A stretch of 64,000 nucleotides of DNA from Streptomyces eurythermus (lineage in GTDB: Bacteria; Actinomycetota; Actinomycetes; Streptomycetales; Streptomycetaceae). Where the stretch lies: contig NZ_BMSK01000006.1 of NCBI RefSeq assembly GCF_014649115.1, positions 163,367 to 227,366 on the forward strand. The letters are read 5' to 3'. Below the pieces are notes generated by a model, which was not told the DNA's origin, did not search any database, and saw only the letters and a program-made list of their open reading frames with translations. Shown one piece after another: positions 1 to 8,525 of the stretch. The first letter of the stretch is position 1, and each line of letters starts with the position of its first letter. Position numbers and translations under genes: made by a program.

Positions 1-251
1 CGGGGTGCCGCCGCTACACCCTCACCTCACCCTCGCTCACCATAGACATGACCGTGTCACAGGTGCCCGCTCCCCGGCTCGGCGACGAGAGCCGCGCCTG
101 CCTGGAGCAGCTCACGTCGTTCACCGGCCCGAACGACTTCACCAAGACCGTGGCGGTCCGCGAGGGGAACATCACGGTGCTCCTGCGTGGCACACCGGCA
201 CTCGTCGACCGTGAGATCGGCACAGCCGTGGCCAGGCTGCCGACGGGCTGA
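1..251 (+). CDS. C-terminal end of an unknown protein (partial)
   Basis: An open frame enters from the left edge without a start and ends at a TGA at 249-251. An ATG at 48 lies inside the frame, but the codons before it are also open, so this is more likely the tail of a longer gene than a 67-residue protein. The visible tail has one Cys near its middle and the segment TVAVREGNITVLLRGTPA, which looks like beta-strand structure. No family is recognised. The next gene starts 62 bases downstream on the same strand. Confidence 0.5.
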   Translation, partial: GCRRYTLTSPSLTIDMTVSQVPAPRLGDESRACLEQLTSFTGPNDFTKTVAVREGNITVLLRGTPALVDREIGTAVARLPTG

Positions 252-312
252 GTACACCGCCGGTGGCCACTGGCGGGCCCGGTTGTCAGTGGCGGGTGGA
301 AGACTGCCCGGC

Positions 313-912
313 ATGATCGAGACGAACCCGAAAGCGGACCTTCTCCGATACCTGCAAGAGGCGCGGGACGCGCTGCTGTGGAAGCTCGACGGGCTCTCGG
401 AGTACGCCGTCCGCCGTCCGCTGACCCCCACCGGAACCAACCTGCTGGGGCTGGTCAAACATGTCGCCGGCGTGGAACTGGCGTACTTCGGCGACACCTT
501 CGGACGCCCGTTCTTCGACCAGGAGCCGCCGCCCTGGTGGTACACACAGGAGGCGGAACCCAACGCGGACATGTGGGCCACCGAGCAGGAGTCACGGGAA
601 GAGATCGTGGGGCTGTACCGCCAGGCGTGGGAGCACTCGGACGGCACGATCGCGACGCTGGCACTCGACGCGACCGGTCACGTCCCGTGGTGGCCCGAGG
701 AGCGGCGGGAGGTGACCCTCCACCACGTCATGGTGCGCGTGGTCTGCGACACCCAGCGCCATGCGGGCCACGCCGACATCGTGCGCGAACTCATCGACGG
801 ATCCGCGGGGTACGCGCGAGGCCAGGACAACCTGCCGGCAACGGACCAGGCTTGGTGGGAGAGCCACCACCGGCGACTGGAGCGCGTGGCCCGGGACGCC
901 GGCGAGAACTGA
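313..912 (+). CDS. DinB-like (DUF664) protein
   Basis: A 199-residue protein that fits the DinB/YfiT-like four-helix family (DUF664) found in many actinobacteria; members are putative metal-dependent enzymes, some using mycothiol or bacillithiol. What is visible: an N-terminal helix (LLRYLQEARDALLWKLDGLSE), the typical NLLGLVKHVAGVELAYFGDTFGR segment with the first conserved His, and the later pair HHVMVRVVCDTQRHAGHADIVRELIDG with the other His residues. The three His positions match the metal site of the fold. The ATG at 313 is preferred over the longer open frame from 187, because the upstream part overlaps the previous gene and is not DinB-like. It probably acts in the cytoplasm; the substrate is unknown. 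Confidence 0.85.
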   Translation: MIETNPKADLLRYLQEARDALLWKLDGLSEYAVRRPLTPTGTNLLGLVKHVAGVELAYFGDTFGRPFFDQEPPPWWYTQEAEPNADMWATEQESREEIVGLYRQAWEHSDGTIATLALDATGHVPWWPEERREVTLHHVMVRVVCDTQRHAGHADIVRELIDGSAGYARGQDNLPATDQAWWESHHRRLERVARDAGEN

Positions 913-941
913 CCGCGCCCGGCTGTCGCCGGCCCGTCGGA

Positions 942-1307
942 TCAGTCCTCGGCGTCGACATCCGGACTCCCGGCCTCCGCCCGCAGTTTCGCCGACCGCT
1001 CGCGCGGGTCGTAACGAGGTCCCACCCCCTCGATCAGCAGCACGTCCCCCTCGATGTGGTCGGTCCGCAGCCGAAGGATCTCCTGGTACGCGGGGGAGAC
1101 GTACCAGGCACGGGCCGTGGTCAGGTCCGGGAACTCGATCAGCACCATGCTGCCGGGCCAGGCACCCTCCCCCACCTCGGCCGGCGGACCGTGGATGACG
1201 AAGCGTCCGTGGAAGGGGTCGAGGGTGCCTTGGATGCGCTCCAAGTACTCCAGGACGTCGGGGTGATGACGACGGGTGCGGAGATGCGCGAAGCCGTAAG
1301 CGGGCAC
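942..1307 (-). CDS. DUF1330 family protein
   Basis: A 121-residue protein of the DUF1330 family, a small dimeric ferredoxin-like alpha/beta barrel fold of unknown chemistry. The start VPAYGFAHL, the middle GSMVLIEFPDLTTARAWYVSPAYQEILRLR and the following VLLIEGV stretch match the family pattern; the W-Y-x-S-P-x-Y segment is its hallmark. The GTG at 1307 is chosen because AAGGA lies about 8 bases upstream and family members begin with M-x-A-Y. The longer open frame up to 1586 runs into the neighbouring L,D-transpeptidase gene and is not supported. It is transcribed leftward after a hairpin that separates it from that gene. Confidence 0.8.
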   Translation of the reverse strand: MPAYGFAHLRTRRHHPDVLEYLERIQGTLDPFHGRFVIHGPPAEVGEGAWPGSMVLIEFPDLTTARAWYVSPAYQEILRLRTDHIEGDVLLIEGVGPRYDPRERSAKLRAEAGSPDVDAED

Positions 1308-1373
1308 GACGAGTTCCTTTTTCCGGATCGTTCGCGTCCCCGTGCGGGACGACGCCCCGAACGTAGCCGCGAG

Positions 1374-1423
1374 CGGCACGGCGCGGCGATTACCAGGGAG
1401 GTAAGGAACACCGCGCCGTGCCG
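1374..1423 (-). terminator. Hairpin downstream of the L,D-transpeptidase gene
   Basis: A perfect 13-bp inverted repeat, CGGCACGGCGCGG at 1374-1386 and its complement at 1411-1423, with a 24-base loop. It lies between the stop of the transpeptidase gene (1463) and the start of the DUF1330 gene (1307), both on the minus strand, as expected for a GC-rich Streptomyces terminator. No U-tract follows. Confidence 0.55.
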
Positions 1424-1462
1424 TCCCGGTGCGGCCGGCCTGGCCGAAGGGCCGAGCCGGTG

Positions 1463-2050
1463 TCAGGAGACCACGCGCAGGTGGGTCGGCCATCCGATGC
1501 GGTTGAGCAGGCGGAACATCTTCTTGATGTCCGCCGGACGCAGCTTCACGCAGCCGTTGGACTTGTAGTCCCCGTCGCCGTCCCACCGGCGGCTCTCGGT
1601 GCTCCCCTGGCCGCCGTCACGGTTCATCTCGGAGTGGATGAACATCTCCGTGCGCGTCAGGGTGCCCCGGGAACACTTCATGTCCTCCAGATGGACGGCG
1701 TACCCCTTGATGAGACGGCCGTCGTAGAAGGGATCCTTGAGCCTGATCCTCCAGTTCCCGTTCGGCATCCAGCCTTCGGCGCGGACGCAGTCGTCCTTGA
1801 CGCCGGTGCCCGACCCGGCGCGGTAGGTGGCCTGGAGCCTGTCTCCCTCGTAGACGGAGAGTTTCGAGTGGGCGGGCGAGTCCGGGTTCTTGTCGAACAC
1901 CAGGGTGGTCGCCGGCCCCGCCGCCACGGTCGCGGTTCTCGCGGGTCCGTGGGCGGTGGCGGCCGGGGCGAGGGCCGGCACCGCGGTGAGGGCGGCCGCC
2001 ACCGCCACGGCGGCCGTGATGCCGCGTACGCGCCGTACGTTGCTGCTCAT
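1463..2050 (-). CDS. Secreted L,D-transpeptidase-like (YkuD) protein
   Basis: A 195-residue exported protein with a Sec signal peptide (residues 1-33, RRVRG then a hydrophobic Ala/Val core, cleavage near ATAHG). The rest reads as an L,D-transpeptidase (YkuD) catalytic domain: His139 in MFIHSEM and Cys167 in SNGCVKL form the S-x-G-C active-site signature. Family members make 3-3 cross-links in peptidoglycan or attach proteins to it outside the membrane. The protein is short and has no separate LysM or Ig-like domain. Two additional Cys (88 and 126) could form a disulfide. Neighbours include a secreted Cys-containing protein and a peptidoglycan-binding membrane protein, so this looks like a small cell-envelope group. 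The Shine-Dalgarno sequence is weak. Confidence 0.85.
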   Translation of the reverse strand: MSSNVRRVRGITAAVAVAAALTAVPALAPAATAHGPARTATVAAGPATTLVFDKNPDSPAHSKLSVYEGDRLQATYRAGSGTGVKDDCVRAEGWMPNGNWRIRLKDPFYDGRLIKGYAVHLEDMKCSRGTLTRTEMFIHSEMNRDGGQGSTESRRWDGDGDYKSNGCVKLRPADIKKMFRLLNRIGWPTHLRVVS

Positions 2051-2118
2051 GTGTGTACCTGTCTTCTTTCCGCACGCCCTCTTCCGGCCGTGCGCGTGCG
2101 GGTGCGGCAGGGGGGCCG

Positions 2119-2142
2119 GGGGCGGGCGCCGCGACCCGCCCC
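2119..2142 (-). terminator. GC-rich hairpin between two envelope genes
   Basis: GGGGCGGG at 2119-2126 pairs with CCCGCCCC at 2135-2142 across an 8-base loop. It lies just after the stop of the small secreted protein gene (2156) and before the transpeptidase start (2050), both leftward. Confidence 0.45.
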
Positions 2143-2155
2143 TCCGGTTGCCGGG

Positions 2156-2506
2156 TCAGGCGATGGCCAGCCGGACCTGCGCGGACTTCGTCCCGCCGAA
2201 GGTGTACGAGAAGTACTCCCGGACCCCGGAGCCACAGGCGGACTTCTTCTCGTAGCCGCCGTTGCCGGCGTTGACGCGGACCACGGCGCACTTCATGTCG
2301 GCCCGGGTGTCCTCCACCCAGCCGGACACCGTCACGTTGTTGCCCGAACAGCGCAGGGTCCAGGAGGCCCTCGCCCCGTCGATCACCGGCGCGGCCGCCG
2401 AGGGGCACGTGGCCGCGCTCGCCGGGCCGGCGGCGGCCACGGCCAGGCCGCCGGCCAGAACGGCGGCCGACAGGGCGGACGTGAGGGTCTTGCGGACAGC
2501 GGACAT
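2156..2506 (-). CDS. Small secreted protein with four cysteines
   Basis: A 116-residue exported protein. The ATG at 2506 follows a strong GGAGGAG Shine-Dalgarno sequence, so it is preferred over the longer open frame from 2722. Residues 1-32 are a signal peptide (VRKT, long Ala/Leu/Val core, cleavage at ASA-ATC). The mature part has four Cys, probably two disulfides, and ends in a beta-strand pattern (YFSYTFGGTKSAQVRLAIA). The family is not recognised; it resembles the many small secreted orphan proteins of Streptomyces. It is followed by the L,D-transpeptidase gene on the same strand. Confidence 0.75.
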   Translation of the reverse strand: MSAVRKTLTSALSAAVLAGGLAVAAAGPASAATCPSAAAPVIDGARASWTLRCSGNNVTVSGWVEDTRADMKCAVVRVNAGNGGYEKKSACGSGVREYFSYTFGGTKSAQVRLAIA

Positions 2507-2776
2507 GGCTGCTCCTCCAGGTGAGAGAGGTCGTGGAAGCCGGACCGGAACGCGTCTCGGGGGCGCGTCGCCGCCGACGGGGGCGGGACGGCCGGAACGC
2601 CGGTCGCGGCAGCAGCATGGCCGGAGGAGCCGGACGGCGGAAGCCGATGCCGGCCGCTTGCCCAGGCACATCCATGCCGCGTCCGGGCATCGGCGAACAG
2701 GGCGCCTATGACGTGCAGTCATGCCTGCGGGAGTGCGGGTCGGAACGTCATGCGGTCGGCCCTGTGCCGCCGCTTC

Positions 2777-3844
2777 TCACGCGGACGCGGACGGCGGCAT
2801 GCCCGTGGGCCTCTGATACGCCGGGGCGCCGGCGGGAGGACGCTGCCGCACCAGCAGGGCCAGCCAGGTGTCCGGGTCCGCCCTGCCGGTGACGGGCAGG
2901 TGGTGGGTGCGCTGGAAGAACCTCAGGTCGTCGGCGGTCACCGCGGTGTACTGCCCCGACACCACCGTGCCGCCCTGGCCCACGTTGTCCAGGAGTTCCT
3001 GCACGGCCAGGACCATGTGCCCCGAGGAGCCGGGCCCGACGGTCTTCACCAGCTCCGGCCAGGTGTCCCGGCCCGCCTTGCCGTCGGACACCAGATGGTG
3101 CTTCCTCTGGAAGTCCATGACGGCGTCCCGGGTCTCCGCACCGAAGAAGCCGTCCGTCCTCACCTTGTAGCCGTGCGCGTTGAGCAGGTGCTGTAACGCG
3201 CGGGCACGGGTGTACTGGTCCTCCTTCTTCATCCGCAGCAGCGGCCACTCGTACGGCGACTCGCTCACGCGGAACGCACCGGGAACGCCGTCGGCCGGAA
3301 GCCCGCGCACCGGGGCGACCAGTGCGTGTACGGCGATCCCGGCGACGAAGGACAGCACGACCGCCGACGCGAGCAGCACCGGGAGCAGCCGGCGGGAGCG
3401 GGACCGGCCCCACGCGCCGGACCGGCCCGCCCGTACCGCGTCACCGGCACCGGTGACGGCGGTGCCGATGGAATCGTCGGCTCCGGGGTGGGATCCGGGC
3501 TGTTCCACGAGTCCGGTCGCGGTCCTGCCGCCGGCCGGCCGTTGGCGGCCGCTCTCCTCCAGCGCGGCCCGGCACAGCGCCCTGGCCGGTTCCAGCTCCG
3601 CCGCCGGGGCCCGCAACTGGGCGTGCAGGGCCTCCACCACCCGCAGAGGAGCGTTCAAGGGGTGCTTCGGATTGAGGTAGCGCGACAGCGTGGTCTGGTC
3701 GATGCCCAGTCTCGCGGCCAGCGCCTGCTGTGTCGGCCGGGCACCGCCGGGTGCGCTCCCGGCCTCCTGCCACCAGCGGCGCAGCAACAGCGCCAACCGC
3801 GCCCCCGGCGCCCGCTCCGGCGCCCGGCCCTCTTGCTCACGCAT
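2777..3844 (-). CDS. XRE-domain membrane protein with peptidoglycan-binding domains
   Basis: A 355-residue single-pass protein. Residues about 15-95 form an N-terminal helix-turn-helix of XRE type (TQQALAARLGIDQTTLSRYLN). A basic stretch (SRSRR) precedes one hydrophobic segment at about residues 153-178. The C-terminal half has two repeats typical of peptidoglycan-binding domain 1: ALQHLLNAHGYKVRTDGFFG with ETRDAVMDFQRKHHL, then VQELLDNVG with DDLRFFQRTHHLPVTGRADPDTW. The layout puts the DNA-binding part in the cytoplasm and the wall-binding part outside, so it could couple cell-wall state to transcription. This arrangement recurs in Streptomyces, but the targets are unknown. It lies upstream of the secreted protein and transpeptidase genes on the same strand. 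Confidence 0.8.
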   Translation of the reverse strand: MREQEGRAPERAPGARLALLLRRWWQEAGSAPGGARPTQQALAARLGIDQTTLSRYLNPKHPLNAPLRVVEALHAQLRAPAAELEPARALCRAALEESGRQRPAGGRTATGLVEQPGSHPGADDSIGTAVTGAGDAVRAGRSGAWGRSRSRRLLPVLLASAVVLSFVAGIAVHALVAPVRGLPADGVPGAFRVSESPYEWPLLRMKKEDQYTRARALQHLLNAHGYKVRTDGFFGAETRDAVMDFQRKHHLVSDGKAGRDTWPELVKTVGPGSSGHMVLAVQELLDNVGQGGTVVSGQYTAVTADDLRFFQRTHHLPVTGRADPDTWLALLVRQRPPAGAPAYQRPTGMPPSASA

Positions 3845-4186
3845 GTCCGTGTCCCCCAGTGGTCGTCAGGGTGGGTCAGCCGGCATCCGCACCGGTGCAT
3901 GGACGGCATACGGCAGGCCGGCCGGGCATGCCTCGGCACGCATGGACGCATCGGCATACAGCGGCGCAGATCGTAGCGACACGGAAGCCGGCGTCCGGTG
4001 AGCCCGCCGGGCAGCCGCCGGCGGCTCCGCGCGGCCACGGGCACCGCGCGGCCGGGCATGGCAGCGGGCCCCCGCCCGTCGGAGGAGTGAGCGGAGAGCC
4101 GGTGTGACCACGCGTGCGTTCATCCGGACGAGTACGCGGTGCGGCGCCGGCCTGACGTGGGTGGGTCACTCACAGGGAGGACCCGA
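3845..4186. other. Intergenic region, no gene seen
   Basis: 342 bases between the start of the XRE membrane protein gene (3844) and the end of the RiPP operon (4187). No coding frame here looks real. The part nearest the operon end holds GCCGCCGGCGGC (4014-4025, a loopless palindrome) and CCGCGCGG twice (4027-4034 and 4044-4051, self-complementary, 9-base gap), which could fold as the terminator of the leftward RiPP operon. The part near 3850-3960 probably holds the promoter of the XRE membrane protein gene. Confidence 0.4.
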
Positions 4187-4852
4187 TCAGGGCGAGCCGT
4201 CTGCCGGGGCCCGGTCCGTCGCGGTCTTTCCCCGGCCGGGGTCGAAGTGTGCCGGGATGTGCCGGAAGAAGAAGTTGTGGATCAGCCGGGCGGTGGCCTT
4301 GCTGTCGCCGAAGTACTCCTGGGCCTGGTGGAACTGGCCGGGGTCGAACAGCACGAGCCGGTTCGGCACCATCGCCAGGGAGAGCAGCTCCTGCCACCGG
4401 GTGATGTCACCGCCGTCGGCGAGGATCTCCTGGGCGTCCGGACGGCCGCGCAGTTCGGAGAAGTGACGCACTCCGGTGCGGCGGTGGGCGTAGAGGGAGG
4501 TGCCGCCGCGGCACTGCTCCGCCGTGTTCAGATAGAGCACGCCCGCCCAGCGGGCCTCGTCGATGTGGATCCGGGCGCCGCGGTGCAGGTTGACCTTCCA
4601 GTCCATCGCCGTCGACATGTGCAGATGGTTGGCGATCAGTTCCGCCCGGCTGCCGGGACCCAGCACCTCGCAGATCCGGCCGATGGCCTCCTCCTCCATC
4701 CAGCGCGGCGCCGACGCGGTGCGGTAGGCGAAGGCGCTGTCCGTGCGCGGGGTGAACGCGCGGGACAGCGCGGCGGCCCGGGCACGCTCGAAGTCTGCGT
4801 AGACGTCGTCGACGACGATGAGGGAGGCGTTGTCGATGCCGGTGACGGTCAT
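4187..4852 (-). CDS. DUF6445-type 2-oxoglutarate/Fe(II) oxygenase
   Basis: A 221-residue protein of the DUF6445 family, related to prolyl-4-hydroxylase-like 2-oxoglutarate/Fe(II) oxygenases. The facial triad is visible: His96 and Asp98 in RIHIDEARWAG, and His175 in GQFHQAQEYFG; Arg189 in ATARL is placed to bind 2-oxoglutarate. Such enzymes hydroxylate or desaturate unactivated C-H bonds. It is the last gene of the leftward RiPP operon and its ATG overlaps the TGA of the S9 peptidase gene (ATGA), with AAGGAG upstream, so the two are translationally coupled. A role in oxidising the precursor peptide is inferred from context alone. The C-terminal 20 residues are disordered-looking (GRGKTATDRAPADGSP). 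Confidence 0.8.
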   Translation of the reverse strand: MTVTGIDNASLIVVDDVYADFERARAAALSRAFTPRTDSAFAYRTASAPRWMEEEAIGRICEVLGPGSRAELIANHLHMSTAMDWKVNLHRGARIHIDEARWAGVLYLNTAEQCRGGTSLYAHRRTGVRHFSELRGRPDAQEILADGGDITRWQELLSLAMVPNRLVLFDPGQFHQAQEYFGDSKATARLIHNFFFRHIPAHFDPGRGKTATDRAPADGSP

Positions 4853-6825
4853 GGCGAGGCTCCTTCGGGGTCACGGGCGACGGCGGCGGGATCGTGCGCG
4901 CCCGAGGTGCCCTCGCGCACGGGGGTGCCGTCGTGGACGCAGGCGCTGTCGCGCGCGGAGACGGCGTGGTCGTGGCCAGGGGCGGCGCGGTCCAGGACGA
5001 ACGCCGTCACCTCGGCCACGGCCCGGCGCGAGGCGGCCTGGCAGAACCGCTCCACATGGCCGACCGGATAGCCGCTGAGGGTCACCGCCGCCCGGCCGCG
5101 CAGCCGTTCGGCGAGGCGCCGGCCGTGCCGGGCGTCGGCCCGGGTGTCATGGGTGCCGGTCTGGATCAGCACCGGCGGCAGCGGACCGGCGGGCAGCGGC
5201 AGGTGGAGCGGCGACAGCGCGGCGAGGGCGGCGCGCTGCTCGGGGCGGGACGGGTCGCCGAGCAGGGCCGTCCAATACCGGCCGATGCCGAGCGAGGGGA
5301 AACCGACCAGGTCGGTGACCGGGAAGCGCAGGATCCAGCCGTCGAACAAACCGGGCTCCAGCAGGACCGCGCGCGCGGCGCCGACCGCGCCCATGCTGTG
5401 CCCGAGGACGAACAGGGGCCGGCCGGGCCCGGTGTGCTCGCGCAGGTACCGGGCGGCGTGCAGCAGGTCGTTGTACCCGCGCTCGCCGGCCGGCACCCGA
5501 TGGGCGGGGACCAGCGACCGGGTCACCGCCCGGGCCAGGGTGAGCCGTCCCGCGCGGGCCAGGTCCTCCAGGGCGCGTTCCAGCGGGGCGTTGGCGAGGG
5601 CGGTGAGCCCGCCGTGCTCCAGCAGCAGGACGGGCCCCGCGGTGCCGGACACCCGCACCGGGAGCCGGTGGCCGTCGCCCGCCGCGCAGAACCGGGTGGT
5701 TCCGGGCGCGGACGCCGGCCAGGGAAGCACGCGGAGGGTGCGCGGGGCCGGCGTACCGTCCAGAAGCTGCTCGACGTGGCCGGCGGTGCCGCCGTCGGGC
5801 CGGCGGCCGACCCTCAGCCACAGGGCGCAGCCGGCGTCGGGCGCGGCGGTGACCTCCGGGAACGAGTCCCCGGGCGCGCCCTGGGCGAGAAGGCGCGGCT
5901 CGGGGCTGTCGCCGTCGATCCGGTACAGGGCCTCGGTCCCGCCCGCGACCACGGCACGGACGACCACCCCCTGTCGTGTGCCCCAGAACCAGGCCGGTGC
6001 CGTCCCGTCCGGGAAGGCGACCGGTTCCCCGGCGGACGGATGCGTCGCGCCGGGCGGAAGGGCGTACAGGACGGCGCGGGGCGTGCCCAGCGCCTCGCCG
6101 CGCCACCAGCGGTGCGCTCCGAGGACCAGGCGGGTGCGCGGGGAGGACGCCGCCGGCAGTTCGGTGACGGTGGGGCGGCCGGATCCGGGGGCGAGGCGCA
6201 GCAGCCGGTGGGCCGTCACACCGCGTGCCGTCGACTTCACGAGCACGGCGTCCGGGTCGGCCGTCGGCTCCAGGGTGACCAGGGCGTCCGGGGCGTCGCC
6301 GAGCGGCACCGGCCGGTCGTGCGCGAAGGGTTCACCGGTGCGGTGCAGCGCGACCCTGATCCCGTCCACCGGGGGATCCTCCAGACGGGCGTCCGGCGGG
6401 AAACCGGTGTAGAGGAAGCCCGGCCCGGCCGGCCCGCCGGTCGCCGACGGCACGTGGGGCAGCCGGACCAGGGCGGGACGGCGGGCGAGCACGCGGTCCG
6501 GCGCGCCGGCCTCGGTGAGATAGCCGTAGTCGCCGCCGGGACGGCCGTACAGGACGGCGGCGGGCCCGCCGTGCGGGACGGCACCGGGTCGGCCGTGCGG
6601 GACGGGGGCGGATCCGGCCTCGGCCGGGTGGACGGCGAGGACCGTGAGGCCGTCGGGCCCCTCGGGCAAGGCGACCTCGCTCACCCCGGAAGCGTCCCCG
6701 CGCAGCAGCCGGGCCCCGCTCTCCGCGTCCTGCCACCAGTAGCCGGCCGCCCCGACGACCAGCAGCCCGTGCACCGCCACCGGCTCCGGCACACCGGACG
6801 GACGACGCTCCCCATACGCGTACAC
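4849..6825 (-). CDS. S9 prolyl-oligopeptidase-like peptidase
   Basis: A 658-residue cytoplasmic protein (no signal peptide) with an N-terminal beta-propeller-like half and a C-terminal alpha/beta hydrolase domain, the layout of family S9. The catalytic triad can be placed: Ser477 in GHSMGAVG, Asp560 in GTHDTRAD and His590 in PVGHVERF. Prolyl oligopeptidases cut small peptides after proline and are known leader peptidases in class III lanthipeptide pathways. The adjacent precursor peptide has exactly one proline (Pro23), so this is the best candidate for leader removal; that assignment is inference. The gene follows the ABC permease after 6 bases and overlaps the DUF6445 oxygenase start. The GTG at 6825 has a weak ribosome site; a start a few codons later is possible. 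The C-terminal 40 residues are low-complexity and rich in Asp/His. Confidence 0.85.
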   Translation of the reverse strand: MYAYGERRPSGVPEPVAVHGLLVVGAAGYWWQDAESGARLLRGDASGVSEVALPEGPDGLTVLAVHPAEAGSAPVPHGRPGAVPHGGPAAVLYGRPGGDYGYLTEAGAPDRVLARRPALVRLPHVPSATGGPAGPGFLYTGFPPDARLEDPPVDGIRVALHRTGEPFAHDRPVPLGDAPDALVTLEPTADPDAVLVKSTARGVTAHRLLRLAPGSGRPTVTELPAASSPRTRLVLGAHRWWRGEALGTPRAVLYALPPGATHPSAGEPVAFPDGTAPAWFWGTRQGVVVRAVVAGGTEALYRIDGDSPEPRLLAQGAPGDSFPEVTAAPDAGCALWLRVGRRPDGGTAGHVEQLLDGTPAPRTLRVLPWPASAPGTTRFCAAGDGHRLPVRVSGTAGPVLLLEHGGLTALANAPLERALEDLARAGRLTLARAVTRSLVPAHRVPAGERGYNDLLHAARYLREHTGPGRPLFVLGHSMGAVGAARAVLLEPGLFDGWILRFPVTDLVGFPSLGIGRYWTALLGDPSRPEQRAALAALSPLHLPLPAGPLPPVLIQTGTHDTRADARHGRRLAERLRGRAAVTLSGYPVGHVERFCQAASRRAVAEVTAFVLDRAAPGHDHAVSARDSACVHDGTPVREGTSGAHDPAAVARDPEGASP

Positions 6826-6831
6826 CCCGCG

Positions 6832-7587
6832 TCAGCCCTGCTCGTTGGAGGCGAGTTCGTGCCGTCCGGCGGCCAGGTACAGGCCGCCCAGGACCAGCAG
6901 CGCGGCGGCGAGGCAGCCCGTGATCGCCTGGGTGGGGAAGCTGTCCGCGGCGGGGGAGCGGACCAGCAGTACGCAGTATGTGAACGGGTTCACCGCGGCC
7001 AGGGCCCGCATGAACAGCGGCAGCCCGTCCAGGGAGTAGAACAGCGGGGCCGTCATGACCAGCGGCAGGCTGAACAGGGACGTCATCAGGTCGCGCTTGC
7101 TGTAGCTGTTGATCCCGAACCCCAGCGCGCATCCGGTCAGCACGGTCAGCAGACACACCAGGACCGCCAGCCCCGCCATTCTCAGGTCCTGGACCGGACT
7201 GCCGCGCCCCAGCAGCTGCTTGAGGACGCAGATGGCCGCGATCTGCACGGTCGCGACCACGGTGTTCGCCGCCAGGATCGAGCCGACGTACTGCGGGAAG
7301 GACACGTCCGTGGTCCGGGCGACCGCGTACACGCCCCACTTGCGGTCGTTGGCGACGTCGCCCATGCACCAGAACAGGGCGCGTACGGCGATCACCACGA
7401 GGACGCCCGCGTACGCGAAGTCGTCGTAGGCCATGCCGTCGACCCGGGTACCGGCCACCAGGGTGTCCAGGCCGGTGACCATGAAGAGGAAGTAGGCGGG
7501 GGCCTCGATGACCCGGCTGAGGTGGCTGGTCCGCCAGTTCCACACGCTGAGCAGGTGGAAGCGGGCCAGCGTCAGGGAGGTCTTCAC
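6832..7587 (-). CDS. ABC-2 type transporter permease (RiPP operon)
   Basis: A 251-residue integral membrane protein with about six hydrophobic segments, including YAGVLVVIAVRALFW, LAVLVCLLTVLTGCALGFGI and AALLVLGGLYLAAG, typical of ABC-2 permeases of the drug and peptide exporter type. The GTG at 7587 is chosen because it overlaps the TGA of the ATPase gene (GTGA) and gives the expected short cytoplasmic N-terminus (KTSLTLARFHLLSVWNWRTSH). The longer open frame to 7800 is an overlap artefact. With the adjacent ATPase it probably forms the exporter for the mature peptide and may give self-resistance. Confidence 0.88.
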   Translation of the reverse strand: MKTSLTLARFHLLSVWNWRTSHLSRVIEAPAYFLFMVTGLDTLVAGTRVDGMAYDDFAYAGVLVVIAVRALFWCMGDVANDRKWGVYAVARTTDVSFPQYVGSILAANTVVATVQIAAICVLKQLLGRGSPVQDLRMAGLAVLVCLLTVLTGCALGFGINSYSKRDLMTSLFSLPLVMTAPLFYSLDGLPLFMRALAAVNPFTYCVLLVRSPAADSFPTQAITGCLAAALLVLGGLYLAAGRHELASNEQG

Positions 7588-8525
7588 TGCTGCACCGTCA
7601 CAGTCTCGGTCTCGGTCTCGGTCTCGGGCGTGCGTTCGGCGTAACGGGCGAGATAGACATCGCGCAGGGACTGCTTCTCGGCGCTGAGGTCCTGCACCCG
7701 CAGCTCGGAGGGCAGCCAGGCGAGGACCGGGCGCAGCCCCGTGGCCAGCGGCACCCGCACCGACAGCCCCGCGCGGTCCGCCGCCGTCGTCAGGGCCCAC
7801 TCCGCCGGCAGTGCGCGGGCGAGCCGTTCCGGCATGCCGTCCGGCATCGGCTCGGCGAACACGACGTTCACCTCCATCGTGGCCCCGGCCCGGCGGACGA
7901 ACTCCGCGACGGGCAGATGGGCGCGCAGCCTGCCCTCGTCCAGCAGGACCAGGTCGGAGGCGGTCCGCTCGACGGCGTCCAGGTCGTGCGAGGAGACCAG
8001 CACCGTACTGCCCGCGGCGGCGCGGCCACGCAGATGCTCCATCACCAGCTCACCGGCCGCCGGATCGAGACCGGCCGTCGGCTCGTCCAGTACGTAGACG
8101 GCCGCGTCGGCCACCAGCGCCCGTCCGATCTGTACGCGCTGCAACTGCCCGCCCGAGATGTACTCGGCCTGCCGGGAGCGGACCTTGTCCAGGTCCAGCA
8201 GTTCCAGCACCCGGTCCACGGCGGCGACCGGCGTGCCCGTCAGCCGCGCCACCAGCTCGATGTTCTGGCGCACCGTCAACGACCAGTCGACCATGGTCCG
8301 CTGGGGCGCCCACATGATCCGGCCGCGCCCGATGCCGGTGGTGACCGTGCCGGAGGTGGGGCGGATCAGCCCCGAGACGATGTTCAGCAGCGTCGACTTC
8401 CCCGCGCCGTTGTGGCCCACCACGGCCAGCAGGGTGCCGGGTTCCACGGCGAAGGAGACGTCGATGAGGGCCTCCGTCCCCGTGCGGTAACGCTTGGTGA
8501 CGTGATCGACGGTCAGGCTAGGCAC
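7584..8525 (-). CDS. ABC transporter ATP-binding protein (RiPP operon)
   Basis: About 313 residues. Walker A GHNGAGKS at 37-44, Q-loop near APQRTMVDW, signature SGGQLQRVQ from 124, Walker B VYVLDEP at 143-149 and switch His in SSHDLD are all present, so it should hydrolyse ATP. A C-terminal domain of about 100 residues follows, as in DrrA-type exporters. The GTG at 8525 is preferred because GGAGGAG lies 7 bases upstream and it overlaps the end of the kinase-like gene by 8 bases; an in-frame TTG lies at 8543. The C-terminus carries a TETETET run encoded by a 6-bp tandem repeat. Partner of the ABC-2 permease encoded next. Confidence 0.9.
   Translation of the reverse strand: MPSLTVDHVTKRYRTGTEALIDVSFAVEPGTLLAVVGHNGAGKSTLLNIVSGLIRPTSGTVTTGIGRGRIMWAPQRTMVDWSLTVRQNIELVARLTGTPVAAVDRVLELLDLDKVRSRQAEYISGGQLQRVQIGRALVADAAVYVLDEPTAGLDPAAGELVMEHLRGRAAAGSTVLVSSHDLDAVERTASDLVLLDEGRLRAHLPVAEFVRRAGATMEVNVVFAEPMPDGMPERLARALPAEWALTTAADRAGLSVRVPLATGLRPVLAWLPSELRVQDLSAEKQSLRDVYLARYAERTPETETETETVTVQQ
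7603..7626. repeat. Hexanucleotide tandem repeat inside the ATPase gene
   Basis: Four perfect copies of GTCTCG (plus strand). On the coding strand this is CGAGAC, giving alternating Thr-Glu residues in the C-terminal tail of the ABC ATPase. Six-base units keep the frame if copy number changes. Confidence 0.9.

Noticed and set aside
4894..7644. A 916-codon plus-strand open frame
   Set aside because: It lies antisense to the S9 peptidase and permease genes, is Arg/Gly/Gln-rich and has no family pattern; GC-rich DNA gives such frames on the opposite strand.
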